DNA of 64,000 nucleotides from an uncultured Clostridia bacterium. Its GTDB lineage: Bacteria > Bacillota > Clostridia > Oscillospirales > Ruminococcaceae. Below, piece after piece: positions 34,475 to 43,221 of this stretch (its first letter is position 1; each line of letters opens with the position of its first letter). The translations under genes were made by a program, and so were the position numbers. Below the pieces are notes generated by a model. The model was given only the letters and a program-made list of their open reading frames with translations. It ran no database searches and had not been told where the DNA came from. The stretch is from assembly GCA_947625735.1 (NCBI GenBank), contig CANQPL010000013.1, forward strand, positions 1-64,000. The letters run 5' to 3'.

Positions 34475-35136
34475 AGCGACCATTCCTTTCTTATACTGCT
34501 GATAGTCAGACGTATGCTTTCCGCCCTGTCGGGAAGTCTGCCCTCCATGCCCGCAGCAGCCTTTTCAAAAGCTTCAAGCCTTGACAGGACATACCGCCTG
34601 TCCTCCTCACGCACGGGAGAGAGCTTTCCTGTAATACTCTCCGCCTGTGAAACACTACGGCAATTGCCTGTGTAAAGACATCTCATTACAGTATAGACAA
34701 ACCGTCCCTCCACAGCAGCCTTTTCCCTTATTATCTCAAATCCGCTTTCAGCAAGAGAGCTGCGCAGAAACTCCGCTTTTGTCATGGGCTGGAGTATAAA
34801 CGCTTTGCATTTTGCAGTATGTGCGCAGGCAGTGAGTATTTTATGTATAAGCTCTCCGCCCATGCCCGCAGCAACAATATCCGTAACATTGTCAAGGGGA
34901 ATGCCCTCAAGCCCGTCAGAAAGGTAAAATTCCATACGGTCATTTACCCCCGCCTCCGCAGCAGTCCGCTTTGCCGCTTCAAGGGGCATGGGATTTATAT
35001 CTGCGGCAATGGCGTGTGAGCATTTTCCCGACAAAATAAGATAAGCGGGCAGATAACCATGATCTGTGCCTACATCGCAGACGTTATCGCCCTCCACAAG
35101 CTCCGCACAGGTCATAAGACGGGCTGACAGCTTCAT
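34471..35136 (-). CDS. trmK: tRNA (adenine22-N1)-methyltransferase TrmK
   Basis: TrmK methylates N1 of adenine 22 in tRNA using S-adenosylmethionine. The 221-residue protein has the Rossmann motif VCDVGTDHGYLPAYLI near residue 20, AIADIN-like AAADINPMPLEAA, and the NTVTDIVAAGMGGELI-type motif typical of the family. ATG at 35136 follows GGGGGA. The Nif3 gene overlaps its end. Confidence 0.92.
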   Translation of the reverse strand: MKLSARLMTCAELVEGDNVCDVGTDHGYLPAYLILSGKCSHAIAADINPMPLEAAKRTAAEAGVNDRMEFYLSDGLEGIPLDNVTDIVAAGMGGELIHKILTACAHTAKCKAFILQPMTKAEFLRSSLAESGFEIIREKAAVEGRFVYTVMRCLYTGNCRSVSQAESITGKLSPVREEDRRYVLSRLEAFEKAAAGMEGRLPDRAESIRLTISSIRKEWSL

Positions 35137-35200
35137 AATTTTCCCCCGATCCTTAAAAAATCACCGCTCCTGCCTGAAACGGGGCAGAAGCGGCGGCATG

Positions 35201-35410
35201 TCATGCCTTTGCGGCAAAAAATTCATTGAGCTTTGCAACAAGAGCATCGGGATCTGTGCCGTGTACAGCGCAAGCCTCCTCGATGGATTCTCCTCTTGAA
35301 GCAGGACAGCCCAGGCAGTGCATACCTATCTCAAAGAAAAAGGGTGCAGCGTCCATATCGGTGTCAAGTACATCGCCGATAATGGATTCCTTGGTAACAG
35401 TGTAGCCCAT
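35201..35410 (-). CDS. DUF1858 small CxxC protein
   Basis: A 69-residue helical protein of the DUF1858 family. It begins with the TKESIIGDVLD segment and contains MHCLGCPAS, the conserved CxxC-type pair, then SIEEACAVHGTDPDAL. The family is often found as a domain with hybrid-cluster or redox proteins; function on its own is unknown. ATG follows GGAGG. Confidence 0.9.
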   Translation of the reverse strand: MGYTVTKESIIGDVLDTDMDAAPFFFEIGMHCLGCPASRGESIEEACAVHGTDPDALVAKLNEFFAAKA

Positions 35411-35852
35411 TGTTATTACCTCCGTTCTTTTATGGTATTATTCTTATTATACCCCCTGCGGAGAAATTTTTCAAGTACTTTTTGCAAATTTGTATATTCA
35501 AGAGTGAATTTCATGGAAAACCGTCACGGCATGATCTGCTGCACATATAAGACAAATGTTTACTCTTCATTTTATATATTATTATAAAAATTTAATGATT
35601 ATTTCGTTTTTTAATTATTAAATTATTTATACAATTAAAAATCATCGCCCCGCACCGCCGCAATATTACGTTATTGTAATCTAAAGTAACATAAAAAGCG
35701 GGACAACCTCTCGTTTTTCTGCTATAATTAAATTTGCAGTACACGTCCTTTTCAAGCGGGAATGTTCTAATTAAAATTTAATCTTTTTTTAATGTGTTTC
35801 ACCTGTTGTTTTCATTCTCGGAGAATATAATATTCGTTGTGGAAATGCTTTT
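35411..35852. other. AT-rich intergenic region, no gene seen
   Basis: Between the DUF1858 gene and the GntR operon there is a very AT-rich stretch without a plausible reading frame. No structured RNA was recognised. Confidence 0.5.
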
Positions 35853-35959
35853 TTGTATGAATGTACTAATACAATCCCTCAAAAATGTAAAAATTCTCTC
35901 TTTTGATGATTGACATTACACAGAGAATGCAGTATTATTGTATTATAACAGTGATACAA
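35853..35959 (+). promoter_or_regulatory. Promoter with two YtrA/GntR-type operators
   Basis: Promoter TTGACA (35910-35915), 17-base spacer, TATTAT (35933-35938). Two sites of the form TTGTAT-N10-ATACAA lie at 35853-35874 and 35938-35959, with perfect arms and different middles. The downstream site abuts the -10, and centres are 85 bases apart (about eight turns), so DNA looping is possible. The first gene of the operon encodes a GntR regulator, the probable binder. Confidence 0.8.
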
Positions 35960-35979
35960 AGAAAACGGGGGAAACATAT

Positions 35980-36378
35980 ATGCATTGGAGCTTTTCTGCG
36001 GATATTCCCATTTATCTGCAAATCGTAAGACAGCTTGAAACGTGCATTGCCTCGGGGAGCATTTCACGGGGGGAAAGAATGCCGTCTGTGCGGGATCTGG
36101 CAGTGGAGGCACAGGTAAATCCAAACACCATGCAGAAAGCATTTGCGGAGCTGGAAAAGCGGGGGATCGTGTATTCAAAAAGAACAGCGGGAAGATTTGT
36201 CACCGATGATCCCGTGAAGATCGCAGAACTCAAACGTGAGCTTGCACGCCGTCAGACAGATGAGTTTCTCTCCGCTATGGGGCGGCTGGGAATGACCGGG
36301 GGCGAGACTCTTGCACTGCTGCGGGATATGATCGGCGAAGAGGAAGGAAAGGAGAATTTTATCAATGGCGAAGGATAA
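35980..36378 (+). CDS. GntR-family regulator, YtrA type
   Basis: A 132-residue one-domain regulator: winged helix (DIPIYLQIVRQLETCIASGS, RMPSVRDLAVEAQVNPNTMQKAFAELEKRGI) and a short dimerisation tail instead of a ligand domain, as in YtrA. Such proteins usually repress ABC transporter operons induced by cell-wall antibiotics. ATG at 35980 follows CGGGGGA. The exporter genes start 14 bases before its stop, and two TTGTAT/ATACAA operators sit at its promoter, so autoregulated control of the exporter is likely. Confidence 0.9.
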   Translation: MHWSFSADIPIYLQIVRQLETCIASGSISRGERMPSVRDLAVEAQVNPNTMQKAFAELEKRGIVYSKRTAGRFVTDDPVKIAELKRELARRQTDEFLSAMGRLGMTGGETLALLRDMIGEEEGKENFINGEG

Positions 36379-38299
36379 AAAAAGAAAGGGTTCACCTCTT
36401 AAGGTGATAATACCCGTACTGATTATCGGCGGTGCGGGCGTGCTGGGAGTGAGCATTTATCAGAGTATGCAGGCTATGTCGGGGATAGTTATGGCGGAGG
36501 TCATGCCCCTTGAAAAAAAGGATATAGAAAATACCGTTTCTATAAGCGGTCTGGTGGAAAGCACCACATTTAAAAAGGTTTCCGCAAATCTGCAATACAA
36601 TGTGGAGTCTGTCAATGTTGAAGTGGGCGATAAGGTCAGAGCGGGAGATATTCTGGCTACACTAAATACAGATGATCTTCAGGATCAGATAGTGCAGCAG
36701 CAGGCGAATATCGACAGCAGCGATCTTTCAACGGGATATTCGGTAAGCGATGCCGAAAAGCGTTATAACGACACTGCCGCACAGATAGCAGACGGCACCT
36801 ATTCGGGCATAAGAAGCGCACAGCTTACCTTAGACAATGCGGAAAATGCTCTTGAAAAGGCAAAGAAAAATTATAACGATCAATTGGAACTTCAAGGCTC
36901 GGATAAGGACAGTCAGCTTGTAAGCGCACAAAAGAATGTGGATTCAGCCAAAGCGGAGCTTGATTATGCAAAGGCGGATTATGACGAGGCGGTAAGCGAC
37001 AGGGACAATGAAAATTACGACAGCATAAAGTCCCTCAAAAAAGCATATGACGATGCAAAAAAGGATTACGACAAGCGTTACAGCTCAGTACACAGCAATG
37101 AGATAGATAAAGCCCGTGAGGAGTATGACACCGCACTTTCAAACTATACCTACATAAGGGGCAGATACCGCAACGATCCTCAATCGGTAGACAGTGATGC
37201 TCTCGAAGAAGCGCAGGCTGCTGTTACCGAAAAGCAGGCAGCTCTTGAAAAGCTGGAGGCAGCCTACAATGTGGAAAAAACCGAGCAGACATATGATGAT
37301 GCCCTCGAAGCGTATAACGATGCCAAAGCAGATGTAGACAGTGCAAATGATTCAAAGGTCAAGTCCGCAAAAAGAGCCTACGAAAGAGCGCAGACTACCT
37401 ATGACAATGCGCTTTCCAATCTGGAGGCAGTGAAAAACGGCAATGAGCTTTCCCTTGAAAGCTATGAAGATGCGGTAAATGATGCACAAAGAAGTGTTGA
37501 TGATGCAAAGGAAGCCTATGATCTGGCTGTAAGAAATGCCGAAGCTGATCTTGCATCACTTAAAGCATCTGCCGACAGGGAAAAGGTGCTTTCGGGAAAC
37601 AATACTCAGCTCATCTCACTGGAAATACTTAAAGACAAGCTCAATGACTGCGTTATAACCGCACCCTGTGACGGCACGATCACCTCGGTAAACTGCACTG
37701 AGGGAGAAGCGGCTGTGGGTACTATGTTTATAATAGAGGATACAGATGATCTGAAAATGACCGCCTCCGTTAAGGAGTACAGCGTATCGCAGATAACTCC
37801 CGGTCTTGATGTGACCGTGACTATCCCCTCCCTTGACAACAAGGAATTTGACGGCGTTGTAAGCTCTCTTGCCCCTGCCGCCAACAAGGGCGCTGACGGA
37901 AAAAGCGACGGCACAGCCTCCTATAAGGTGGAGATACTTATAAGGGATACAAAGGACACGGGCGTTCTTATCGGCATGAACTCCAAATGCACCGCAGTAA
38001 CGGGAAGCGCCGAAAATGTGTTTGCAGTGGGCTATGATGCTCTTGTGGAGGACGCTGACGGGAGCTGTTATGTTTATACCTGCGATCCTATCGAAAATAA
38101 CGGTACTGCCACGGGAACGGCTACTGCAAGGAAGATCCCCGTGGAGATAGGCTTTGAAAGCGATGCGGAGATAGAGATAATTTCCGATGAGCTTTACGAA
38201 GGCATGGATATAATCACAAATTCGGGAGATGTTACCGACGGGGGCATAGTGCTGCTTGCCGATGCCCTGGGTGAAGCGATGCAGTCGGCGGCTGAGTAA
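36365..38299 (+). CDS. MacA/HlyD-like adaptor with long coiled coil
   Basis: A 644-residue membrane-fusion protein with one N-terminal helix (about 12-33). The first half of a lipoyl domain (VNVEVGDKVRAGDILATL) precedes some 330 residues of heptad-rich coiled coil with tandem YDDAKKDYD-like segments. The second lipoyl half (VITAPCDGTITSVNCTEGEAA), a beta-barrel (KMTASVKEYSVSQITPGLDV) and a membrane-proximal domain follow. The coiled coil is far longer than in Gram-negative MacA and may span a thick wall. It is encoded with the ATPase and permease of a MacB-type exporter. Confidence 0.88.
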   Translation: MAKDKKRKGSPLKVIIPVLIIGGAGVLGVSIYQSMQAMSGIVMAEVMPLEKKDIENTVSISGLVESTTFKKVSANLQYNVESVNVEVGDKVRAGDILATLNTDDLQDQIVQQQANIDSSDLSTGYSVSDAEKRYNDTAAQIADGTYSGIRSAQLTLDNAENALEKAKKNYNDQLELQGSDKDSQLVSAQKNVDSAKAELDYAKADYDEAVSDRDNENYDSIKSLKKAYDDAKKDYDKRYSSVHSNEIDKAREEYDTALSNYTYIRGRYRNDPQSVDSDALEEAQAAVTEKQAALEKLEAAYNVEKTEQTYDDALEAYNDAKADVDSANDSKVKSAKRAYERAQTTYDNALSNLEAVKNGNELSLESYEDAVNDAQRSVDDAKEAYDLAVRNAEADLASLKASADREKVLSGNNTQLISLEILKDKLNDCVITAPCDGTITSVNCTEGEAAVGTMFIIEDTDDLKMTASVKEYSVSQITPGLDVTVTIPSLDNKEFDGVVSSLAPAANKGADGKSDGTASYKVEILIRDTKDTGVLIGMNSKCTAVTGSAENVFAVGYDALVEDADGSCYVYTCDPIENNGTATGTATARKIPVEIGFESDAEIEIISDELYEGMDIITNSGDVTDGGIVLLADALGEAMQSAAE

Positions 38300-38313
38300 G
38301 GAAGAAAAATAGT

Positions 38314-39084
38314 ATGATGAAGAAAAACAAGAGCAAAAGCACTCCCGTCCCCACCGATGCGGCGGAATATGTGATAAGTGCCCGTAATATCGTCAAGAGC
38401 TTTTATGTAGGTACTCCTAACGAGCTGGAAATACTTCACGGCATGACATTTAATGTGCCGAGGGGGGAATTTGTTTCCATTGTGGGACAGTCAGGCTCGG
38501 GAAAATCCACTCTGATGAATATAATCGGCGCACTTGACCGCCCCACCTCGGGGGAATATTTTCTTGACGGTGTGGACGTTTCAAAGGCAAATGACAAGGA
38601 GCTGTCGCAGATACGCAACAAGCAGATAGGTTTCGTGTTCCAGACCTTTAATCTGATAGCACGCACCTCCGCTCTTAAAAATATCGAACTTCCCATGCTC
38701 TACGGCGGCATTCCCGCAAGGGAGCGCAGAGAACGGGCAAAGGAGCTGCTGGAGATCGTTGAGATGAGCGAAAGGGCGGGACATATGCCCAATGAGCTTT
38801 CAGGCGGTCAGAAGCAGAGGATCGCCATTGCACGGGCAATGGCAAACGATCCCGCAATTATCCTTGCAGATGAGCCTACAGGCGCTCTCGACAGCAAGAC
38901 GGGCAGACTTGTAATGGATCTTTTCCATAAGCTCCACCGTGAACAGGGTAAGACAATTGTACTCATTACCCATAACAATGAACTTGCCGAAGAAACAGAC
39001 AGGATAATCACCATTTCGGACGGAAACATTATCGGCGACACGGGAAACCGCAGAGCAGGAGGTGACGGCAGTGGGACTGTTTGA
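38314..39084 (+). CDS. MacB-type ABC transporter ATPase
   Basis: A 256-residue ATPase of the LolD/MacB/SalX class. Walker A is GQSGSGKST, the Q-loop is in FVFQTFNLI, the signature is LSGGQKQRIAIARA, Walker B is ILADEPTGALDS and the switch His is in LITHN. It forms the motor for the permease encoded next, whose start lies within its last 14 bases. Probable substrate: a peptide, antimicrobial or lipid, from family knowledge only. Confidence 0.95.
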   Translation: MMKKNKSKSTPVPTDAAEYVISARNIVKSFYVGTPNELEILHGMTFNVPRGEFVSIVGQSGSGKSTLMNIIGALDRPTSGEYFLDGVDVSKANDKELSQIRNKQIGFVFQTFNLIARTSALKNIELPMLYGGIPARERRERAKELLEIVEMSERAGHMPNELSGGQKQRIAIARAMANDPAIILADEPTGALDSKTGRLVMDLFHKLHREQGKTIVLITHNNELAEETDRIITISDGNIIGDTGNRRAGGDGSGTV

Positions 39085-40330
39085 AAATATCTCTATGGCG
39101 CTGGCGGGACTCAGAGCCAATAAAATGAGAGCCTTTCTTACAATGCTTGGCATTATTATAGGCATAGGGTCGGTAATTGCCATAAGCACTCTCGGAAGTA
39201 TTATGGAAGCCTCGGTAATGGATATATTCAATTCACAGGGCGGCTCAAATCTTATGCAGTTTTATGTGACCATGAAGTCTGAACCTGCAAGAGAATATTA
39301 TCTTGATGAGGATCTTATCACAGGTGAGATGATAGATGCCTTTGAGGAACGCTTTCCCGATGAAGTGGAATGTGTGATCATCAACAACGGCAGCACAGGC
39401 GGCACTATGAATATACGCCACAAAGAATATGATGTGACGGTTTATGCGGTAAGTCCGGGCTATATCCGACAGAGCATGACCACAGTCGAGGCAGGCAGAT
39501 ATATTTCTGACCGTGACTGCGAGGAGCTTCGTTATACCTGCGTAATATCGGATAAGCAGGCGGAGAAGCTGTTCGGCTCAAAAAGAGGAGCGATCGGGAA
39601 AAGGATAACCGTAACTCTTACGGGGGGCGATATGATAGACCTTACGGTTGTCGGCGTATACAAATATCAGATCTCAGGCATAATGTCCACAATGGTGGGA
39701 AATATTGACGACTGGAACAATGAGATCTATATGCCCTACACCACTATGGGGCGGCTTCAGGGCGCAGATACCGACACATTTTTCCAATTTAACATAAATA
39801 CAAAAACGGGTACCGATGCACAGAAATTCGCAGAAAAGGCGGAAAACTACTTTAACGATACATTTTACAGGGACAACGATTCTATGCAGGTAAGGTGCTT
39901 TACAGCCGAATCGCAGATGGCTATGATAGATGAGATGCTGGGTATTTTGCAGCTTGCTATCTCGGTCATAGCGGGTATTTCGCTGCTTGTAGGCGGCATC
40001 GGCGTTATGAATATTATGCTTGTAAGCGTTACGGAGCGTACACGGGAAATAGGTGTAAGAAAGGCTATGGGCGCACCAAATTCGGCTATACGCACACAGT
40101 TTATCGTGGAATCCATTATTATCTGTCTTATAGGCGGAGCGGTGGGGATACTCACGGGTATTGGCATGGGAAATATAGCGGGGCTTATTGTGGGTACAAC
40201 AGCACCGCCGAGTTTGGGCTCTATTCTTCTTGCTGTGGGATTTTCAATGGCGATAGGTATTTTCTTCGGCTACTACCCTGCCAATCGTGCGGCAAAGCTC
40301 GATCCTATAGAGGCGCTCAGATACGAATGA
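39071..40330 (+). CDS. MacB/FtsX-type ABC permease
   Basis: A 419-residue permease with GTG start at 39071, eight bases after a perfect AGGAGG; a GTG three codons earlier overlaps that site. Four membrane helices: one near residue 15-40, then a large extracellular MacB-PCD domain (about 45-290), then three helices with GGIGVMNIMLVSVTERTREIG and the coupling segment RKAMGA. It overlaps the ATPase gene. With the adaptor it forms a tripartite-like exporter in which the adaptor replaces an outer-membrane tunnel. Confidence 0.93.
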   Translation: MGLFENISMALAGLRANKMRAFLTMLGIIIGIGSVIAISTLGSIMEASVMDIFNSQGGSNLMQFYVTMKSEPAREYYLDEDLITGEMIDAFEERFPDEVECVIINNGSTGGTMNIRHKEYDVTVYAVSPGYIRQSMTTVEAGRYISDRDCEELRYTCVISDKQAEKLFGSKRGAIGKRITVTLTGGDMIDLTVVGVYKYQISGIMSTMVGNIDDWNNEIYMPYTTMGRLQGADTDTFFQFNINTKTGTDAQKFAEKAENYFNDTFYRDNDSMQVRCFTAESQMAMIDEMLGILQLAISVIAGISLLVGGIGVMNIMLVSVTERTREIGVRKAMGAPNSAIRTQFIVESIIICLIGGAVGILTGIGMGNIAGLIVGTTAPPSLGSILLAVGFSMAIGIFFGYYPANRAAKLDPIEALRYE

Positions 40331-40352
40331 TCTTTACGCTTTAAAAAAATGC

Positions 40353-40386
40353 GGGCGAGGGAAATCCATCTCCCTCACCCCTTTTA
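40353..40386. terminator. Terminator between the exporter and a ferritin-like gene
   Basis: GGGCGAGGGA pairs with TCCCTCACCC with one mismatch, followed by CTTTTATTTT. It covers the stop codon of the convergent gene and may work both ways. Confidence 0.7.
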
Positions 40387-40893
40387 TTTTATTCTTCTAA
40401 GCTTTTTTATCATGACCTTCAGCATACTTGTGTGGAGCATTTCGTCAAGGGCTATTCTTGTAAGCAAAGCAAAGACATATCTGTCCCGGGACTGTCGGGC
40501 AATGGAAACATAATCGGAATATGCCCTCTGCTCCTCGTTCAGATCGTAAAGAAGGGCTGCGGCAAGATCGCTGCCTGCCATAACCTCCGCTCCGTTCCAG
40601 AAGCGGCGCTCCTCTCCTTTGTAAGAGGCGTACAATGGATCGCCGCCAAGTCTTACGATAAGCTCTCCCACTAACAGAAGATGATGCATTTCCGTCTTTG
40701 CAAGCCTTAAAAATGCGTCTGAATACTCGGGATAGTTTTCCTTAAATACTATCCCCTGATACACATAGCGTGCTACAGCACCCAGCTCCCCCGCATCTCC
40801 TGCATAGACATCTCCCAGACGGGCGGCAAGCCCTGTATTCTCACCGGAAGCCTTTACCTCCGGGTAGGGAGAGCTGTCCGCTGCGGGCAGCAA
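40384..40893 (-). CDS. Ferritin-like four-helix protein
   Basis: A 169-residue protein whose helices carry diiron or dimanganese ligands: GELGAVARYVYQ, KTEMHHLLLVGEL (ExxH), NEEQRAYSDYV and LDEMLHTSMLK (ExxH). This is the rubrerythrin/Mn-catalase/CotJC pattern. The rubredoxin domain is absent. The start is uncertain: TTG at 40893 is used here, with no good ribosome site; an ATA or nearby codon up to nine residues upstream is also possible. A role in peroxide protection or in the spore coat is plausible from relatives. Confidence 0.72.
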   Translation of the reverse strand: MLPAADSSPYPEVKASGENTGLAARLGDVYAGDAGELGAVARYVYQGIVFKENYPEYSDAFLRLAKTEMHHLLLVGELIVRLGGDPLYASYKGEERRFWNGAEVMAGSDLAAALLYDLNEEQRAYSDYVSIARQSRDRYVFALLTRIALDEMLHTSMLKVMIKKLRRIK

Positions 40894-41066
40894 ACCGAGA
40901 TCTGCTATTTTTCTTCACCGCCTTATAATGATATGTTTATTTTTCCGCCGATGATATTATCGGTATGATAACAATTATTTTCTTCTGACCGTTTACCCTT
41001 ACCTATTGATAGTATGTATGCGGCTTTTCGTGCAGAACAGGACAGAAAAAAATTTACAAAATATAA

Positions 41067-41095
41067 TTGAAAAAAATGTTAATATATGTTATAAT
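41067..41095 (+). promoter_or_regulatory. Promoter of the cytoplasmic CE2 esterase
   Basis: TTGAAA (41067-41072), 17-base spacer, TATAAT (41090-41095) with a TG one base upstream. Confidence 0.75.
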
Positions 41096-41131
41096 ACTTT
41101 AAATTTGTTTCATAAGAAAAGGATTGATATT

Positions 41132-42220
41132 ATGGCAATGAAAACATTTCCCGCCGATGAGGCTTTTGTCCGCACACAGGGCAGGAGCATAACAGAAAAG
41201 GGCGTCAGATACCTTGATTATACCTGTTCATTTATTGAATTTGAATTTACCGGAACATATGCCGCTGCGGATATCATAAGCGATCTTATGCCCGACAGCG
41301 ATATTTTCAGAGCATGGGCTGCGGTTTTTATTGATGATGAGAAAGACCCCGCAAAGCGTTTCAGGCTTGACAGCAAAAAAGAGAGAGTGGAGCTTTTCAG
41401 AGCCGAACTCCCCCGCCGTGTACGTATCCGTCTGATGAAGCTCTCCGAGGCTGCATTTGCAAAAATGGGCATAGAGGGTATCATCATTGACGGGGAGATC
41501 CACACTCCTCCCCGTCCGAAAACGCAAAGGCGCATTGAATTTGTGGGAGATTCCATTACCTGCGGCTACGGCATTGACGGCATATGGAACAAGGACACAT
41601 TCTCCACCGATACTGAAGCTCCATTAAAGGGCTTTGCCTATAAGACTGCCGCAAAATGCAACGCCGAATATCAGTATGTATCATGGAGCGGCATAGGCGT
41701 TCTTTCCGCATGGGTAGATGAAAATGCCGAAAAACCCCTTGATAACTGGCTTATGAGGGATATATACCCCTATACCGACAGCGGACTTGAAAATACTCTC
41801 GGCAGAGAGGGACATGAAAATCACGAAAAATGGGATTTCAGCCGATATGTTCCGCAGGTGATAGTATTCAACATAGGCACAAACGATCATTCATGGACAA
41901 AGGAGCTAAAGGACAGGCAGGAGGATTTTTGCAAGGCATACAGAGAAATGCTGGAAACTATCCGCCAAAATAATCCCGAAAGCTATATTATCTGCACTTA
42001 CGGCGTAATGGGTACGACGCTTCTTGATGCACAGCGTGAGACGGTAAAGGAATTTGCCGCAGAAACGGGCGACAGCAGGATAGAATACATACCCCTGCCC
42101 GTTCAGGACGAAGCGGACGGCATAGGCGCAGACTGGCATCCCTCCGAAAAGACCCATGAAAAAATGTCGGATATACTTTCGGCAAGGATAAATAAGATAT
42201 TTGAAGAACAGGGACTCTGA
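41132..42220 (+). CDS. Cytoplasmic CE2-type SGNH esterase
   Basis: A 362-residue esterase without a signal peptide, starting at ATG 41132 behind AAAGGA. Layout matches the lipoprotein at 300-1511: N-terminal beta-sandwich (about 1-125), then the SGNH domain with GDS (Ser141), GTND (Asn251) and DWH (Asp334, His336). The pair suggests one extracellular and one intracellular deacylation step of the same sugar route. It is a single-gene transcript with its own promoter and a large terminator. Confidence 0.87.
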   Translation: MAMKTFPADEAFVRTQGRSITEKGVRYLDYTCSFIEFEFTGTYAAADIISDLMPDSDIFRAWAAVFIDDEKDPAKRFRLDSKKERVELFRAELPRRVRIRLMKLSEAAFAKMGIEGIIIDGEIHTPPRPKTQRRIEFVGDSITCGYGIDGIWNKDTFSTDTEAPLKGFAYKTAAKCNAEYQYVSWSGIGVLSAWVDENAEKPLDNWLMRDIYPYTDSGLENTLGREGHENHEKWDFSRYVPQVIVFNIGTNDHSWTKELKDRQEDFCKAYREMLETIRQNNPESYIICTYGVMGTTLLDAQRETVKEFAAETGDSRIEYIPLPVQDEADGIGADWHPSEKTHEKMSDILSARINKIFEEQGL

Positions 42221-42225
42221 TATAC

Positions 42226-42306
42226 AAAAAGGACTGCCGCCATAAAATGCCCAAAAAAGTTTGTCTGACTTTTTTTGGGGGCATTTCACCGCGCAGTCCT
42301 TTTATT
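42226..42306. terminator. Large two-part bidirectional hairpin
   Basis: An outer stem (AAAGGACTGC with GCAGTCCTTT) encloses an inner stem (AAATGCCCAAAAAAGT with ACTTTTTTTGGGGGCATTT). T or A runs on both sides fit termination of the esterase and of sfsA. Confidence 0.8.
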
Positions 42307-43021
42307 ATAATATTATTTTCACGGGAGAATCAATGGTCATGGAATCTTCCGTCACCTGACAATCATATGCAAGCAGCGTAACACCGCTGTCTTTTGCCCT
42401 GATGAGTGCATCGGCAAAGGCGGGGTGAGTGGTGCGGTTTGGTTTAAAGCATTTCACACCTTTCATTTGTATAACAAAAAGGATATACCCCTCGTACCCC
42501 TCGCTGACACAGCGGCAAAGCTCGCTTAAATGCTTTACTCCTCTTTCGGTGGGGGCATCGGGGAAAAGGCATATGCCGTCCTGTTCAAGAGTGACCCCCT
42601 TGACCTCCATATAAATTTTTCTGTCAGCCGTTTTAACAAAAAAATCCAGTCTTGATGAACCGAACACTGCTTCGGGACGGATAAGCGCATTTTCCCCGAA
42701 AATCTGCGGTATAAACTCCGCCGCCGCCTTGTTGGGACTCTGACTGTCCATATTTATAAGCCTGTCGCCCTTATACACTGCGATAAGGTCATAGTCTGTC
42801 TTACGGCTGCCCTTATTGGGAAAATGCTGCAAAATTACCCTTGTTCCCGGAATAAGAAGCTCCTTACATCGTCCCGTGTTTTTTACATGGACGATTTTTT
42901 CTTCCCCGTCCGCTAAAACTGCGGCAATGAATCTGTTAGGACGGGACAGGAACACACCGCCCAGCGTATTTTCATATTTCATGGCAGCTTTTTTACTGTT
43001 TACGGGCAATGCCGTATTCAT
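42305..43021 (-). CDS. sfsA: Sugar fermentation stimulation protein SfsA
   Basis: A 238-residue SfsA-family protein, a nuclease-fold DNA-binding protein of unclear cellular role. Visible are RPNRFIAAVLADG, VHVKNTGRCKELLIPG, the SRLDFFV-type segment and YMEVKGVTLE, which contains the Glu/Lys of the PD-(D/E)XK-like centre. The start overlaps the end of a small Cys-rich gene by 29 bases; an ATG 13 codons downstream (MKYENTL) is a possible alternative. Confidence 0.92.
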   Translation of the reverse strand: MNTALPVNSKKAAMKYENTLGGVFLSRPNRFIAAVLADGEEKIVHVKNTGRCKELLIPGTRVILQHFPNKGSRKTDYDLIAVYKGDRLINMDSQSPNKAAAEFIPQIFGENALIRPEAVFGSSRLDFFVKTADRKIYMEVKGVTLEQDGICLFPDAPTERGVKHLSELCRCVSEGYEGYILFVIQMKGVKCFKPNRTTHPAFADALIRAKDSGVTLLAYDCQVTEDSMTIDSPVKIIL

Positions 43022-43163
43022 CGTCCCTGCGGTAATAGCAGCATGAATTATCCGCCCCGCTCAGAAAACGGTACATTTCGTCCTCGTCAAGACAGGCAAG
43101 ACAGGTATAACATTCGTAGTCATCATCATAAACATAATAGGAACAGGTTTCACATTCGTTCAT
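42993..43163 (-). CDS. Small Cys-rich protein (DUF6472-like)
   Basis: A 56-residue protein preceded by AAAAGGAG. It contains eight cysteines in CETC, CYTCLAC and SCCYY groups with many Asp, Glu and Tyr, probably a metal-binding site. It resembles small proteins of the DUF6472 group, common in Clostridia next to sfsA, but I recall that family only loosely. It overlaps sfsA by 29 bases in another frame, and the two are probably co-translated. Confidence 0.7.
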   Translation of the reverse strand: MNECETCSYYVYDDDYECYTCLACLDEDEMYRFLSGADNSCCYYRRDDEYGIARKQ

Positions 43164-43221
43164 ATTTCCATACTCCTTTTATAAAATGATAATTCTGCAA
43201 GGGCGTTTTTATAACATCTGC

